The notes under the pieces are model-generated. The model was not told where the DNA came from and made no database searches. It worked only from the letters and a program-made list of their open reading frames with translations. Below are positions 9,535 through 22,000 of a stretch of 33,441 nucleotides of DNA, in pieces. The DNA lies in assembly GCA_000226015.1 (NCBI GenBank), contig JH154302.1, forward strand, positions 35,494 to 68,934, in the 5' to 3' direction. Position 1 is the first letter of the stretch; each line of letters begins with the position of its first letter. Made by a program: the position numbers and the translations under genes. The stretch is from Mnemiopsis leidyi (taxonomy: Eukaryota > Ctenophora > Tentaculata > Lobata > Bolinopsidae).

Positions 9535-10870
9535 CTAGACCTGCAACGTTACGCCACTGCTGAGCATGTGCCCGAGAAAAGTCCATTGTGCCTTCCTGAC
9601 ACATTTTGTTATAGGTATGGTGTTACATCTACGGTAAAGTTGTGTGTTCATAATGACACCAGGACAGCGTATGTTGCAAATATGCCTAAGGTGCTTATAA
9701 TGAAAAGTGTTTAGCTTTTCCATTACACACTTTGGGGCACTCCAGCTGCTGCAGTTGTGAAGCAGCACAGACTGCACCTGAGCTTTGTAAACGACAAGCT
9801 TGTGCTCAAGTGGTGTTTGAGTACCTCTAAGCCAGATCTGCAGTATGTTAGGAGGGCAGACTGTGCCAGTGCTATCCGCCGCACAATGTCTGCTGTTGAG
9901 CAAAGGAGGGATCCAAAGCTTTCACAAAAACGCCAAGGTTCGATACCCAATAGCTTGACACAGTTGGAATCAGTTTATCCTTTTTTGGTAACATAAAAAT
10001 GCACAAACTCAGTTTTCTCCTCATTGATATAAAGGTTCCATCCTTACATACCGGCAAGAGCTCCTCTAGGGACTCATGATGCTTATCTAGAAAGTCAGCA
10101 TCGTCAGAGTACTCCACTGCTCCCACTTGAGAGGTACAAGCCAGTGTCAGAGATGGGTGGGTTTGGTCGCTCTGAAACTACAGCTCTGGTGTTGTTAAGA
10201 GCCCCTGCAAGATTCAGGGTGAACAAAGCTCCTGATAGACTAGGCCTTGAAATGAGCCGTATGTTCTGGTGGATTCTGCAGATGTTTTAGAGTTTACTCA
10301 AACCCTGACTTTGGTGATGGCCAACAGCAACCTAACAAGGCGCATATCATCCTCATAGCAACCAGGAGGTTCAAGATGGTACTACCGTTGATTGTGTCGA
10401 AAGCACTTGACATGATTATGCCCATCTTCAATCTTGTGGAACTCGAACTGTTTCCTAAGTACAACAGAGATAAGCATTCTCTGGCTCCACACAATGTCTG
10501 CACAGCTCCTACCATTCTTATACCCACACTGTCATCGACCAGTATAGTTGTTAATCTGGTCTTGTGTGCCACTTTAAGCTATGATTGATAAAATCTTCCA
10601 CACACCGTTTAAAAGGTTTAAGGGCCTAAGGCTTTTAGGGAGACCGGTTGGCTTACCCGGCTTTTGCAATGGTGCAAGTATGCCTGCTTTGTTTTGAAAC
10701 ACTGAATAATGATGGAAGCAAAGTTGGCTGCAAATGTCGCCTCAGCATATTTCAGAAACTCATTGGGTATGTGGTCAGGTCCACATGCTCGGTTATTCTT
10801 GAGTTCTTGAGTGCTTCAGTGCTGAGTGAACCTCAATGCTGGTTATTAGAGTGTTTAACGGCCTAGGAGA
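9535..10870 (-). mobile_element. Decayed non-LTR (LINE-type) reverse transcriptase
   Basis: Minus-strand pieces appear in the right order but different frames: ACGPDHIPNEFLKYAEA and NGVWKILSIIA near 10800-10590, AFDTINGSTILNLL within 10294-10572 (catalytic motif A), EYSDDADFLDKHHESLEELL within 9872-10126 (the xxDD box), then the C-terminal segment KAQVQSVLLHNCSSW with HLRHICNIR within 9535-9903. These are reverse-transcriptase landmarks of animal non-LTR elements. Several frameshifts separate them, so it cannot encode a working protein. The 5' part (endonuclease) is not seen. The + strand frames here are shadows. Confidence 0.8.
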
Positions 10871-11228
10871 TCCATCAAAAGGGTTCAGGGGAGGTTAATT
10901 ACCAGTAAATGCTACTCGAAGAAAAATAATACATTAAAATAATAATTTATTTAAATGTAATTTTAGCAACAGAATAATCTTGTTTTTTCTAAATAATTCA
11001 AATATAATTTCTAAAACAATCGAGATCATTAACAATCAGTGATGTCTTGTCTATTGATTACGCTAATAATGGGATAAAACACTTGTTGATTTCTGAAAAA
11101 TATCTCAAGAAAATTTGCAACCAGGTAATCATATGTCAGGCAATAATATGTGCCCTAAATGTTTGCTCAACAACTTTTAGGGCACCCTGTTTAATCTGTA
11201 TTTACTTCAGTAACTATGGTATTCAGGC
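10871..11228. other. AT-rich leader region of the FAM47-like gene
   Basis: There is no conserved frame. A GTATTCAG splice acceptor ends three bases before the ATG at 11229, so the gene probably has a 5' UTR exon somewhere in or upstream of this stretch. Confidence 0.45.
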
Positions 11229-12578
11229 ATGGCTGAACAGAAATATGAGTTGTGGACTATTCCACCAAAGAACAAGCTACCAAAGCATTATCCATGGTAT
11301 TCTGAGCGACTGAGACAAAAGTATTTGTCTACAAAACCATCTGGTGCATTATTATCCAGTAACTGGGTCTTTGTACGAGATGGTGGTGATGATTACAGAA
11401 CTGGTGTTCCTCGAGAAACAATGTCAGCCCAACCGTACTTAACAAAAAAAGATGGGTCACGTCATCCAGCAATGGTTCCAAGACAACTTCCACCGATTAA
11501 TCAAAGCAGGGAAATATCTTCAAGAGTAAGTAAAAGCTTAGACAAACGAACGATTGCATTTTCTAAAAAGGTACCAAGAAAAGAAGCACAAATGCAATAT
11601 ATTGATGTTCTGGAGGAAGGCTTGACTGGCCATCCTCTTGCAGTTTTCTCTCATTATGAAGATGCTGTTGCCCCTCAACTTTTTGAGGAAATTGTGGAAG
11701 CACTTGATCCTGAAGTTCGTCAAGATAGTGCTAGTGATTTGAGTGACTCCATAGCAAATGACTCACCTGAGGAGGAGGCAGTATCTGATCGAGAAGATTC
11801 TAAACTCTCTGCAAATTCTCCAGATCCAACCCAACAGGAATTTGAAAATAAAAACAACTCTCTTAATGAGAATAATCAGCCGATAAGTTCTTTCAGGTGG
11901 TATCCTTCTGAAGAGCCATTTGATGATACAAATTCCTCTCCTGGAGTTCAAGAGCGAGGATCAGGGCACACGAAAATCCAAAGTGTTACAAAAGATTTTT
12001 GTGACTGGGTAAGGGAACTTGGGGGAGACCCAAATGATGCTCACATAAATAATATTGAAGAAAGCACAATTTTCAGCTTGTTTGCAAGTGGATATGAAAC
12101 AAAACCAGCACTCTCTGTTCCAATTCATGTTGTTCAGCTTTCTGATGTTCCGTTAGAGCTTCGAAATGGTGCAATGGTTTCACCAGATTTACCTAGTCTA
12201 CTTCAATATGGAATTAAAAATCTGACCATAAGGCGTGGTGACACTCCAAGTAAACACAAGGGAGCCATTTCTCGTAACCACTGGATAAGACATCAATATG
12301 GAGCTTGGTACTTGCCGGTTGACTTGTGGAAACACAAAAATTCTCCTGATGGTTTGAGTGACCCCCAAGAAGACACCATGAAAACCGTTTCCGAAGCAAA
12401 ACTCAAAAGTCGAGAGTTGGACTCTACCCTGGCTACAATGCATGGTGCAATGTCCTTCAGAGAGTATGTTGATAGAAAAAACCGCCGTAGACCAGACTTT
12501 CTTCACTGTGTAGATCCTTTGGAAAAAGAGGAAGTGAACATAAACAGTGCAAAATCGACTCGAGGTGCTTCATCTTAG
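11229..12578 (+). CDS. FAM47-family protein (FAM47E-like)
   Basis: A single uninterrupted frame of 449 codons starts at the first ATG after a CAG acceptor. It follows mammalian FAM47E in order: an N-terminal SNWVFVRDGGDDYRTGVP block; near residue 125 VLEEGLTGHPLAVFSHYEDA with IVEALDPE (FAM47E has LTPHPLALYLNLEEA and VLEVLDPD); near residue 290 SGYETKPALSVPIHVVQLSD with VPLELRNG; near residue 355 QYGAWYLPVDLWK; and near residue 400 LATMHGAMSFREYV with a final RRPDFL. An acidic Ser/Glu/Asn-rich linker fills the middle. The molecular role is not established; mammalian relatives are testis-linked. The gene lies 449 bp upstream of DLEC1 on the same strand. Identification rests on remembered similarity over the whole length. 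Confidence 0.8.
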   Translation: MAEQKYELWTIPPKNKLPKHYPWYSERLRQKYLSTKPSGALLSSNWVFVRDGGDDYRTGVPRETMSAQPYLTKKDGSRHPAMVPRQLPPINQSREISSRVSKSLDKRTIAFSKKVPRKEAQMQYIDVLEEGLTGHPLAVFSHYEDAVAPQLFEEIVEALDPEVRQDSASDLSDSIANDSPEEEAVSDREDSKLSANSPDPTQQEFENKNNSLNENNQPISSFRWYPSEEPFDDTNSSPGVQERGSGHTKIQSVTKDFCDWVRELGGDPNDAHINNIEESTIFSLFASGYETKPALSVPIHVVQLSDVPLELRNGAMVSPDLPSLLQYGIKNLTIRRGDTPSKHKGAISRNHWIRHQYGAWYLPVDLWKHKNSPDGLSDPQEDTMKTVSEAKLKSRELDSTLATMHGAMSFREYVDRKNRRRPDFLHCVDPLEKEEVNINSAKSTRGASS

Positions 12579-12895
12579 CATTGTGTCTAGTGTTTTAAAA
12601 TACAATCGGGAGACCTTTAGGATTGCCAAAATTATGATTTTAGACAGCAAAGAAACATATCTAAGACAGTAAGACGTTGAATGTTGATAGTTTGACCTGT
12701 AGTTGTGTAACTCAATTCAGTTTATTATGGCCGATATGCTATAAAAGAACACTGGTACAGCTGTTTTTTCTAGTATGGTGTGCACTGAGCAGGTGATATG
12801 AAAGTGAAAGATGGTTTAGCTCTGTATAATACAATCTACAATGATAGACTTTTAAGAACTTTTTAGCGATTTCTTTCACTGCTTTATTTATTGGA

Positions 12896-12901
12896 ATTAA
12901 A
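12896..12901 (+). terminator. Candidate ATTAAA polyadenylation signal
   Basis: A variant hexamer about 320 bases after the FAM47-like stop and about 125 bases before the DLEC1 start. No better hexamer was seen in the 12579-13026 spacer, which holds no other gene. Confidence 0.3.
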
Positions 12902-13026
12902 CTATTTAGACTTAAGACCTGTAATGATCAGTAATTAAACTAAAACAAAAAACAACCGGCTAGTAGTGATTTCATATTCTCTAGTCTTAATATAAGTTCT
13001 AACAAATACACAGCAGCGGGCCCATC

Positions 13027-16000
13027 ATGGATCACGCTCTGGTGCACCAGCGGCCAGAAGACTGCTCGAGGGAGCCTGTCATGCGCCCTGCTCGTCCTTC
13101 TTCTCCTCGTAATCAGGTGATTATTCAAATACTTGATGACATTTAAATTTTTTAGAGGTTTCCTGACGAAGTTAGCGGATTTATAGTTTTGTTTTTGTTT
13201 AACTAACCTGTTCTTTACAGGACGTATCGTACGTGTTATCGAGCGTGTTTGGTGATCTCTACTCTCAAGATGTGCTACAAGACGACACTATCATAAACCT
13301 GGAGACAAGCAGGACACATGACCCAGACTTTCATGACTACTACGTTCAGCTTCTTAATGAGGTGGGCGTGGTGATGGGTTTGAATGGGGGATTTATTTCA
13401 ACAGATGATGTGACGTCATCTTGTTATGTCACAAATCTTAATAATGATTTGCACTGCGCTGGACCTAGAAGGCACATTAAACTTAAAACGATTTCTTGAA
13501 TTCTGACGCCTGTGAATTCAGATACGGTCGGAGAGGACAGAGAGGTTGGAGGCTCTAAAGACGGTGGAAGAACACATGGTCAGCGCGTTCAATCTGGCAC
13601 GTGAACAGAACATGTATCTCCAAAGTGAGGAGTCTCAAAATAACCTAGGGATTCCTGAACGTGAGTTATTTGCTAAAAGATTAATGATAATATTAGTAGT
13701 ACTAGTAGTAGTAGAAATATTTTTACTAATAGTTGTAATGTATCAGCATGACAAACAAGCATAATGAAACCCCACCAGCTGAGTGAGGAGATTTCATTTA
13801 ATCAATGTGTAATACCTTATTTCTATGATCCATTACGACTTACCTCAAGATTTCTGATTTCTTGGCGTCGTCGAGGTCTCAATCGCCATTAGCTAGCTAA
13901 AAGTTAAATTTGGAGAATAACACGGACAATCGAAGCCTCTTCAGGTCACGTGGGTATATCGAGCTTCCTGGACGAGGGTTTGCTGGCGAAGTACAATCTC
14001 CTGACTCCCGGATCTTATCTCCGCCCTTCACCTCCCTCCCTCCCTCCTCCCAGCGTGCCCGAACTTCCTAACTTCATGAGAAACACCGAGGTAAGAGTAT
14101 TGAGCTTACTTACGGAGAATAGAACTCACTACTTCCTAACTTCATGAGAAACACCGAGGTAAGAGTATTGAGCTTACTTACGGAGAATAGAACTCACTAC
14201 TTCCTAACTTCATGAGAAACACCGAGGTAAGAGTATTGAGCTTACTTACGGAGAATAGAACTCACTACTTTGTGACTTTTGTCATGATTGCTTCAATACG
14301 CAAGACGACCTAACAATACCCAAGAATTTTTTAATAAATTATGGTTGTACTATTAAAAAAATAAGTGTTACAATGTCAAATGACAGGTTATGGAGGAGCA
14401 CGAAAAAGCACGTAAAATCCCAATAAACCGAGACGCGGCTCTTCTACCTCCAGCTAAGATAAAGAGATCAACTTTATCTGCAGGCTAGTGTTCATTTCCT
14501 CATTATTTACGTCTTTATTATTCACGTCCTCATTATTTATGTCCTCATTATTCATTTCCTCATTATTTATGTCCTCATTATTCATTTCCTCATTATTTAA
14601 TTATTTATGTCCTCATTATTCACGTCCTCATTATTTATTTCCTCATTATTCATGTCCTTATTATTCATGTCCTCATTATTCATGTTATTATTATTTCTTC
14701 TAGTTTATGAGCCACTATTCTTGGATCCACTATCCAGCTCGTTTCCGTTAACATTTAATCTTAACTGAGATTTTACACACTAGCATTTTGACTGACAGCT
14801 TCATCATTGCTTCGAGATGCATTAATTACTTATCATTAACACTTTTTTGTCAGTAAATAAAGTTTGAAATGTGAAGTATTTGAAACGCTAACGTCTTATG
14901 AACAGGCTCTACAGGTTACATCAGGGTTAAGGCTCCCACTAAGAATGCCTGGAGGGAAAGTATGCATCCTGACGTTAGAATCGAAGGGCAGAAGGTAAAA
15001 TTTTACTTTGGCATCTAAATGTTCTTGTTCATCATTCCAGTTACAATTATTGATACGTGTTTATGCATTTTCTAAAACTCGGCACGAAGATTATAGCACA
15101 AATATTTTTTCGTAACAGGGATTAGAGAAACTCCAAGCCAAGAGTCACTTCTTGAAAACAGAGAGGTTTGGAAAAGAAGCTACCGATCAGCAGATATTCT
15201 GCACCGTTCCCTCCAAAATTCACTTCGATTCTTACGAGATCGGCAAGGTAATGGAGGCTCGTTAAAAGCCAACACAATTTTGTTCTTGGGTCTACGAAAT
15301 TTTTATGTTGTGGTTGTTTAATTGATATTACTTGGTTTTTACACAGTAACTAGACTAAGTAATTCTACTTTGGAACCGGTAAGTTACACAATAATATCTC
15401 CACAGAGCTACGAGCAGAAACTGAAGATAAAGAACGTCAGTAACTCTAGCAGACAACTGAAAGTGCTGCCCCCCAAAACGAAACACTTCACGATAACAAA
15501 GAGTGCGGATCCCTCCCAGAGCGGTACAATAGCACCGGGACTGGCGGTGGAGTACACGGTGACCTTTCTACCGGGAAGTCTGGGTCTACATCAGGACGAG
15601 CTGCAGATAATGCCGCAAGGCGGAGCGCTGACTAATGTACCTCTAGTCGGAGAACGCCCCCCTCCAGTGCTATCTTGTAAGTATTGGAGCCGATTTGTTT
15701 CAGTTTCAGTGTTGTTTTTCTTTTTATATTTAGAGATTTTGTATTTTTATATTTAGAGATTTTGTTCATTGATTATAATAATTTAGTTTTTTTGCTTAGT
15801 CGCGTTTCCGACTTCTACTCCTACATACTTTCAAACTTCCTACACACTCTTAAGCTTTTAAACTTGCGACTCAGTTTTTTTAAAGGATGTGTTGTCAAAT
15901 GTAAAAAACAACAAATATTCCAACAGTACCAGACACACTAGACTGTGGCTACTGTCTAGTTAACGGAACCCTCAAGACACAGTTCCGGTGTAAAAACTCC

Positions 16001-19000
16001 GGAGGTCACGGAATTTTCCAGCTTTATCCTCAAGGTTTGTTTTACAGTCCTATCATTTAGTACTCAGAATAGTTTCTGTTTCACTTGCCTTATCTATTTG
16101 CCATGTTTCATGTGTAATACAATGAGCGTGTTTACTAAAGTGTAAATGCTGCGCTATGATTTCCTACAACCTCAAATGCTCAGTAAGCTAGATCTGGCAC
16201 TAAAGCACTAATTGTTCAAGTAAAGTGAGCGTTGCTATAGCAACAAACAATTACCAGTAGACAGCCTAATAAAATTATACAGTGTATGCTGAAGTCTGAA
16301 TGTGGTGGGAGAGGATTAACCACCACGTGTTGTAATGTCTAGAATATAACACGTGATCACTATAACACGTGATCACACATTTTCAGGCACGGTCCCTGAT
16401 CAGTTCCTCTTCAACGATCTAAACCCACCCAAGTTTACATTTGAAGACAACGGTTTTACAGTTACACCAACCTCATTTGCTCTGAACTCAGGAGATGAAG
16501 TTGTTATTGATGTGGAGTTCAGACCGACTGAGGTTCGCAACTATATTTCGGCCTAAATGATTTTTGACAAAGATGTTTTAGATTGACGCAGATCGACAAA
16601 CTTTAGATACTAGAAATCTATGACAAAATCTCATTTTATTATCGACAATTAACCATCACAATTAACAATAAACCATCATAATTAGCTAATTAGGCGAAGT
16701 ATCCGATACGGATAGTAACGGAGGGTTTTGGAGGTCGGATGTACTCCCCCTCTGCTCCTTCTCCCTCGAACCATTCCTTCAGCTCAGGCAGACTCTCCAT
16801 AGCCCTGAAAAACATCGTGACTGGCTTGTTGTTGATACCCGCAAAGCAGCGCGGCACGAACTGCCTTAAATCGTAGAGACATGCGTAAGCGAGAAAGTCG
16901 GCGTAACAAGGGTTAGCTCCGCACAGGAGGTCTCCGGGAGGGTTCTTCTCTAAGGCAGTGATCATTGCATTGACTTTGGGAAGCTCCAGTCTCAGCCGCC
17001 TGCTGTAGCGGTTTTGCGCGTAGGTCAAGTCGAAGGAAACTTCGTTCTCGGGATCATAGCACACTTTGTTTATCATCCAGGTCATTCTGTGATGAAAAGT
17101 TTTAATCGTACAGCAACATCGATTTAGCCCAAATTAGATATCATTCAAAGCTTTTTTGAAGATTGCAAAACTTATCATTAATATGAGATAGAAAAACAAT
17201 GCGAAGCGAAAATTCTCTGTCTGACTTCCTAACGTAAAATGCAGTTAAAACTCAAAATTCTAACCTGTTCATGAGGTAGAAAAGTTCCGTTTCCAGCTCC
17301 TCACATTTCATAGCTCCCGCGTAGGTTTTAGGGATCATGTTGGTTATCCAACCCAGGGATCGCATCAGGATAAAATTCTCAGTTATCTTTCCGTCCAGAT
17401 CGTAAATGTGTACCATCGTGTGATCTGCGAGAAAATCAGGTTGGTTAAGTTCTGTTTAGTGTTCTCTACAGAGTCGGTCACTCAGCAATTAAATCTCCAT
17501 TTGAATTATCTATCTACCGGTTATACAGTAAATTTAGCAACTGACCTTGTGCTTCGTCAGTCAGCCAATGTGGGGTGTCATCCTGGTTCATGCTGGGCGA
17601 GTGAACTTCAGGGTCGTATTCTATTCCACAGTACTTCAACATCATCTTGGCTACTTTGGGGAGGCGTTCGTACGGGATAGGACCCTCGATCTTGGGGTGA
17701 TCTGAGACGGATAAATATTTCAGATGATAGGAGAAAATATCTTATTCAATAAAATATAAGCATGCTTTGGTGTACCTACAAAACTAGTTTGCAGTGTGTT
17801 TAGCGAAGAATGACAAAATTGTACGCTTAAGAACACATACGTCCGCGTAGATCGGCTTCGGCTTCCATAGTGGCGTGATCTCTTTTTAACAGCAAAGTCA
17901 AAATGAAGCAAGTCAAAATGTAGCAACCGAAATGAATGATTGGAGATCTCTACAAGGTTATCAAGAACATTTATATGACGTGCAGGAATTAAATAGCTAA
18001 TTGTTACATTGCGTAGTTATTGGATAATGAAATTTCGATTATGAGATTATTCTCCTTATTACAGTTGCATTAATCTTATCGTGATCACTCATTAAAGAGC
18101 TTTGCAAAAGCATAATGCATATCAATTAATCTTTCTAACTTGATAAATTGGACTTCAATTAACTAACAAGCTTATCATCGAAGAAATGATTAAATAATTT
18201 TTTTTATCGCTGAATAGTGGATAAGGTTACAAACTATCCCACGATAATTAAAGTTTCGTTATATGCACCATTATCATTATATGCACCACAATTCATAGTC
18301 AGACACTAACAATTTACTTACATTGTGCCGACACAGCTGACTGCTCAATATGTTCTGCAAATAAACTGACAAACTAACAAACCAGTATCTCAGTATAAGT
18401 AAAATGACAAACTAGTAAAGTGACAAAAAATCCAATAACTGCAGGTTGCACGAAGTACGACAAAGTTCACACTGGCTGTAGACAACTGTACACTTCAAGA
18501 TTTTACTTTGACCGCTCAATCGCAGTCCTGTAGAGTACAAACTATAGCTGTCAGCGGAGGTGAGATAGTTTCTAAAGTTAAACTGTAAAATTTGATCTAT
18601 TATTTGCCCTTGTGATTATGATTCTTTGTTTTGACAATAAAATGACGAACTTACTTTACCCTTATTTACTTATTACGACGGGTAAGCGATCGTCATGCGA
18701 CGCTGTCATAGAGCTATATTCTGTACAGGCGACAGTACAGTCGATTACGACATAAGAAGTGAAGAATCCAGCGAGCCAGTTACCATTAATTTCGAGGACC
18801 AAAATCCTGGCACAAAGGAAGAAAAGATTTTCATCCTTAGAAACTGTGTGTAAGTGAAATGTCCATATTCCCTTTATATGCACAGTTATTTTCCGTATAA
18901 AATTCGATTTCAAACTGGTTTCTCAACAAAGGAGGGCTACTTGAAACTGACATTTCCAGGAATGTTCCTCTACATTTCAATTGGGAGATATGCAAGATAT

Positions 19001-22000
19001 TGACGGAAAATGAGAAGAGCGAGAGTGCTCTTCTAAGTGCCGATCCGAATGCTCCCTTCCAAGTTTACCCTGCCATTGGAATTCTGGATCCCGCAGCTGA
19101 GGCAACCTTCACCATCACCTGCAACCCTCAAAATGTCAGCTGCGTCTTGTTTCTTAAAATAATTTGACAGTTCTTATCACAAAGATACCTTTTATTATTT
19201 AGAATTTTCTTAATGGAGTAAGTGTTTGAAAGGAAAGCTCTAAGTTTGGAACTAATTTAACCGAGAAATTTAACGCAAGTAAACATTTAAGGCTGGTAAA
19301 TACGAGAACGTAGCTCGGCTATGGGTGGACGACATTCCTGCAGTGCTACCCTCAGGCGTTGTCTTGGAGCGATACGACGCGCTGCACATCACTCTTACCC
19401 ACCTGGCGCAGCCTCACCAGATTAAATTGGATCCTCCTGCTCTAGTTATTCCTGGAGAACATGTGGCCGGTAACATGGTGTCTAAAACCGTTAAGATTGT
19501 TAATGAGAGTCTGAGTGCGACCAATGTTAACTGGACCTGGCCCGAGGGTGATCTCAAATTTTGTGTTCATCCTCAATCTCTAACTGTTGGTAAGAATTTC
19601 ATCCATGAATTGAGTTCGTCATTTTACAAATTGTTAGACCTCATTTTAGATTTTCTACCTTTTTCGAGAACGTTTTTAAGGAATAATTTAAAAAATGAAT
19701 GAAACTAAGATCGACTTAATGTTTTCAGGAGCTGGATCCAGTCGCACAGTTCAAGTTGACATCGAAACTTCGTCAGCTGGGACCAAGGAAACCCATCTAA
19801 CTTGTTCTCTGGAAAATGTTGAAAAACCTCTAAAGCTCTTCGTGAAGGTTTCCCTTGCAGAGTAAAATTATTTGGGTTTCAGGGTTATTGCTAGTTTTGG
19901 AACAAGTACATTGATTATGTGGCGCAACCTTGTAGACGCGCGCAGCATATCACCATAGTAACGAGCGCGCACCAAACTTGAGCAGAAAATTATTGATAGA
20001 ATTGATTGCTTGTCATGAACCAGACTCCAGACAGCTGACAGCAGACAATATCAAACAGAGCACGGCCCAACTTTTTTTCATTTTCCTAATTTAAGCGACT
20101 CCATGTCCTCACGAGAACAATGGATTACAGGGTAGAAACTAGAAACAATCAATAGAGAAGCCGATATCTTCATTCTTTAGAGCCATCCTTCGAGTAAAGA
20201 TATCCCGCATGAAAATCAAACATTGACCATTTTAAGGTTGATGTTAGTATCGGGTAGCACTCTATCCCAACAATTGTACAATGCCCAACTTCAGGCAGCG
20301 TTCCGTGGTCCACGTGTTACGATATCAGGAGACAAGGAGGACCCAGCACTGGATTTCGGTTTTATCCACTTCCGTCCGGGCTGTTCTGTACAGAGGCAGT
20401 TCGAGATCGTTAATCACGATGGAGTTAACGCCAAGTGGAGTTTGGCTGAAGTTGAACACTGTGTCGATAGAGAATACGTAAGTGTGATAAAGTATCTGTA
20501 TTGTTATTGTTTGAGATTTTGGTGCTGCTGAAACAGTAACGATGTGTTTTTTAAATGAAAGTTTCCATTTGACGATTACCTACGTCATTAGAATATTATT
20601 TCAGGGCCAGTCAGAGTTCCAATTCTCAGAGACAGAGGGGGAGATTGGACCATACGAAGTAAGGCAGCTTCATGTCATCTTCAAGCCGCACGTTCCGCGA
20701 TCTCTCAAGTCTTTCATAGAATGTACTGTTGAAAATGGCACCGGCAAGTAAGTTCCTTCAATATGCTCATTATAAACAGTTTAAAACTTTATTTGTTTTC
20801 TAATCTAAACTAATATGCGATAGAACGCCGTTTTAAAGTTAAATTAAAAATAAATTCTTGTTTCCTCAATCAGTAAGCTGAGAGTTGTCGGTGAAATCCA
20901 AGAGCCGAATGTTGTTCTTGAAAAATCTTCTATCGATCTCGGGGTGATCTATGTCGGCGTGCCAGTGAAAAACACGGTTGTTTTTGAGAGTCTGAACTTC
21001 GCAGATTCCTCATTTAGAGTTGCCAGTGTAAGTGACTTTTGTTGTCATGCAAAATTTATGTGCAGTCTCATGTATGTTGTCATTGCACTTTGCAGACTGT
21101 CACATCGAAGAAAAAATAAAACTTTTGTTTCAGGCTGAAGGAAAAGACAAGAAGTTCGGTCATATAGAGTTTGACAAAACAGAGGGAACTATCTATGCGG
21201 GCGGCACACAAACCATACCGTTCCGGTTTACAGGACGAGAAGCTGCTACTATCGAGGACTTTACTGTGGCGTTTGACATGGCAGGTGGAAATGTTCTGGC
21301 GCTAGGTATCAAGGCTGAGGTCCGAGGTTTACAAATCATACACGAGACTCCAGATGTTGAGCAGATAGCTCCAGAAACTGGAGCGGAACAGTTAGAGGCT
21401 CCAGAGTTGGACTTCGGTACAACAGAAATACTCAAACCGACTTCTAGAGTTCTGAAGATAATTAACAAGTCGCACATTGCGACAAACTTCAATCTGAAAG
21501 TGTTGAAACTGAAAGGAGCAGGTTCAAATCCACCGCCAGTTTCTGCACGTGGTTTGGCAAATCTGTCTGAACGCACGTTCAGGTCTGCCTCAAATCTTCT
21601 TACAAAAAGCAATGCTCTGCTAGATCCCAAGTCAAGAAGCAGGAAGCAGGGAGATGCCGAATACTGGAAGACACAACTAAAAGACAACAAAGGAGCATGT
21701 TTTATTGCCAGTCCCTCTTCCGGCTATCTCCCTGGAAACGGCGTTACCATAGTTACGATACACGCCAACAGTGACATGTGGGGCGAATACCATGACACTC
21801 TTGTCTCTCAAGTCGGGGATCTAGATCCCGTGGAAATACCGATAAGGCTAAACGCTACGAGCTCTCCCCTCTACTACAAACTGTCGAACAACAACAAACC
21901 AACCGTTAGGTTTGGCTGTTACCCGCTAAATGAGCAGCCAGTCTCCCGGACTGTCCACATCAGCAATCAGGGTCCTGTCGATATCAGACTCGACTGGGAG

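Noticed and set aside
9273..9996. + strand open frames across the 9.3-10.0 kb region
   Set aside because: They overlap the reverse-transcriptase relic, which has recognisable catalytic motifs on the minus strand, or short repeats.
14488..14700. CRISPR-like regular spacing in the DLEC1 intron repeat
   Set aside because: Units are contiguous and imperfect with no unique spacers, and the context is a eukaryotic intron.
14488..14703. Ser/Leu/Phe-rich open frame resembling a repetitive membrane peptide
   Set aside because: It is a 15-bp minisatellite within DLEC1 intron 5; the frame stays open only because the unit is divisible by three.
19900..20294. Possible second gene start in DLEC1 intron 15 (open frame beginning at 20223)
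   Set aside because: The frame from 20295 onward is DLEC1 exon 16, joined in phase to exon 15; the upstream part is intron with no conserved content.
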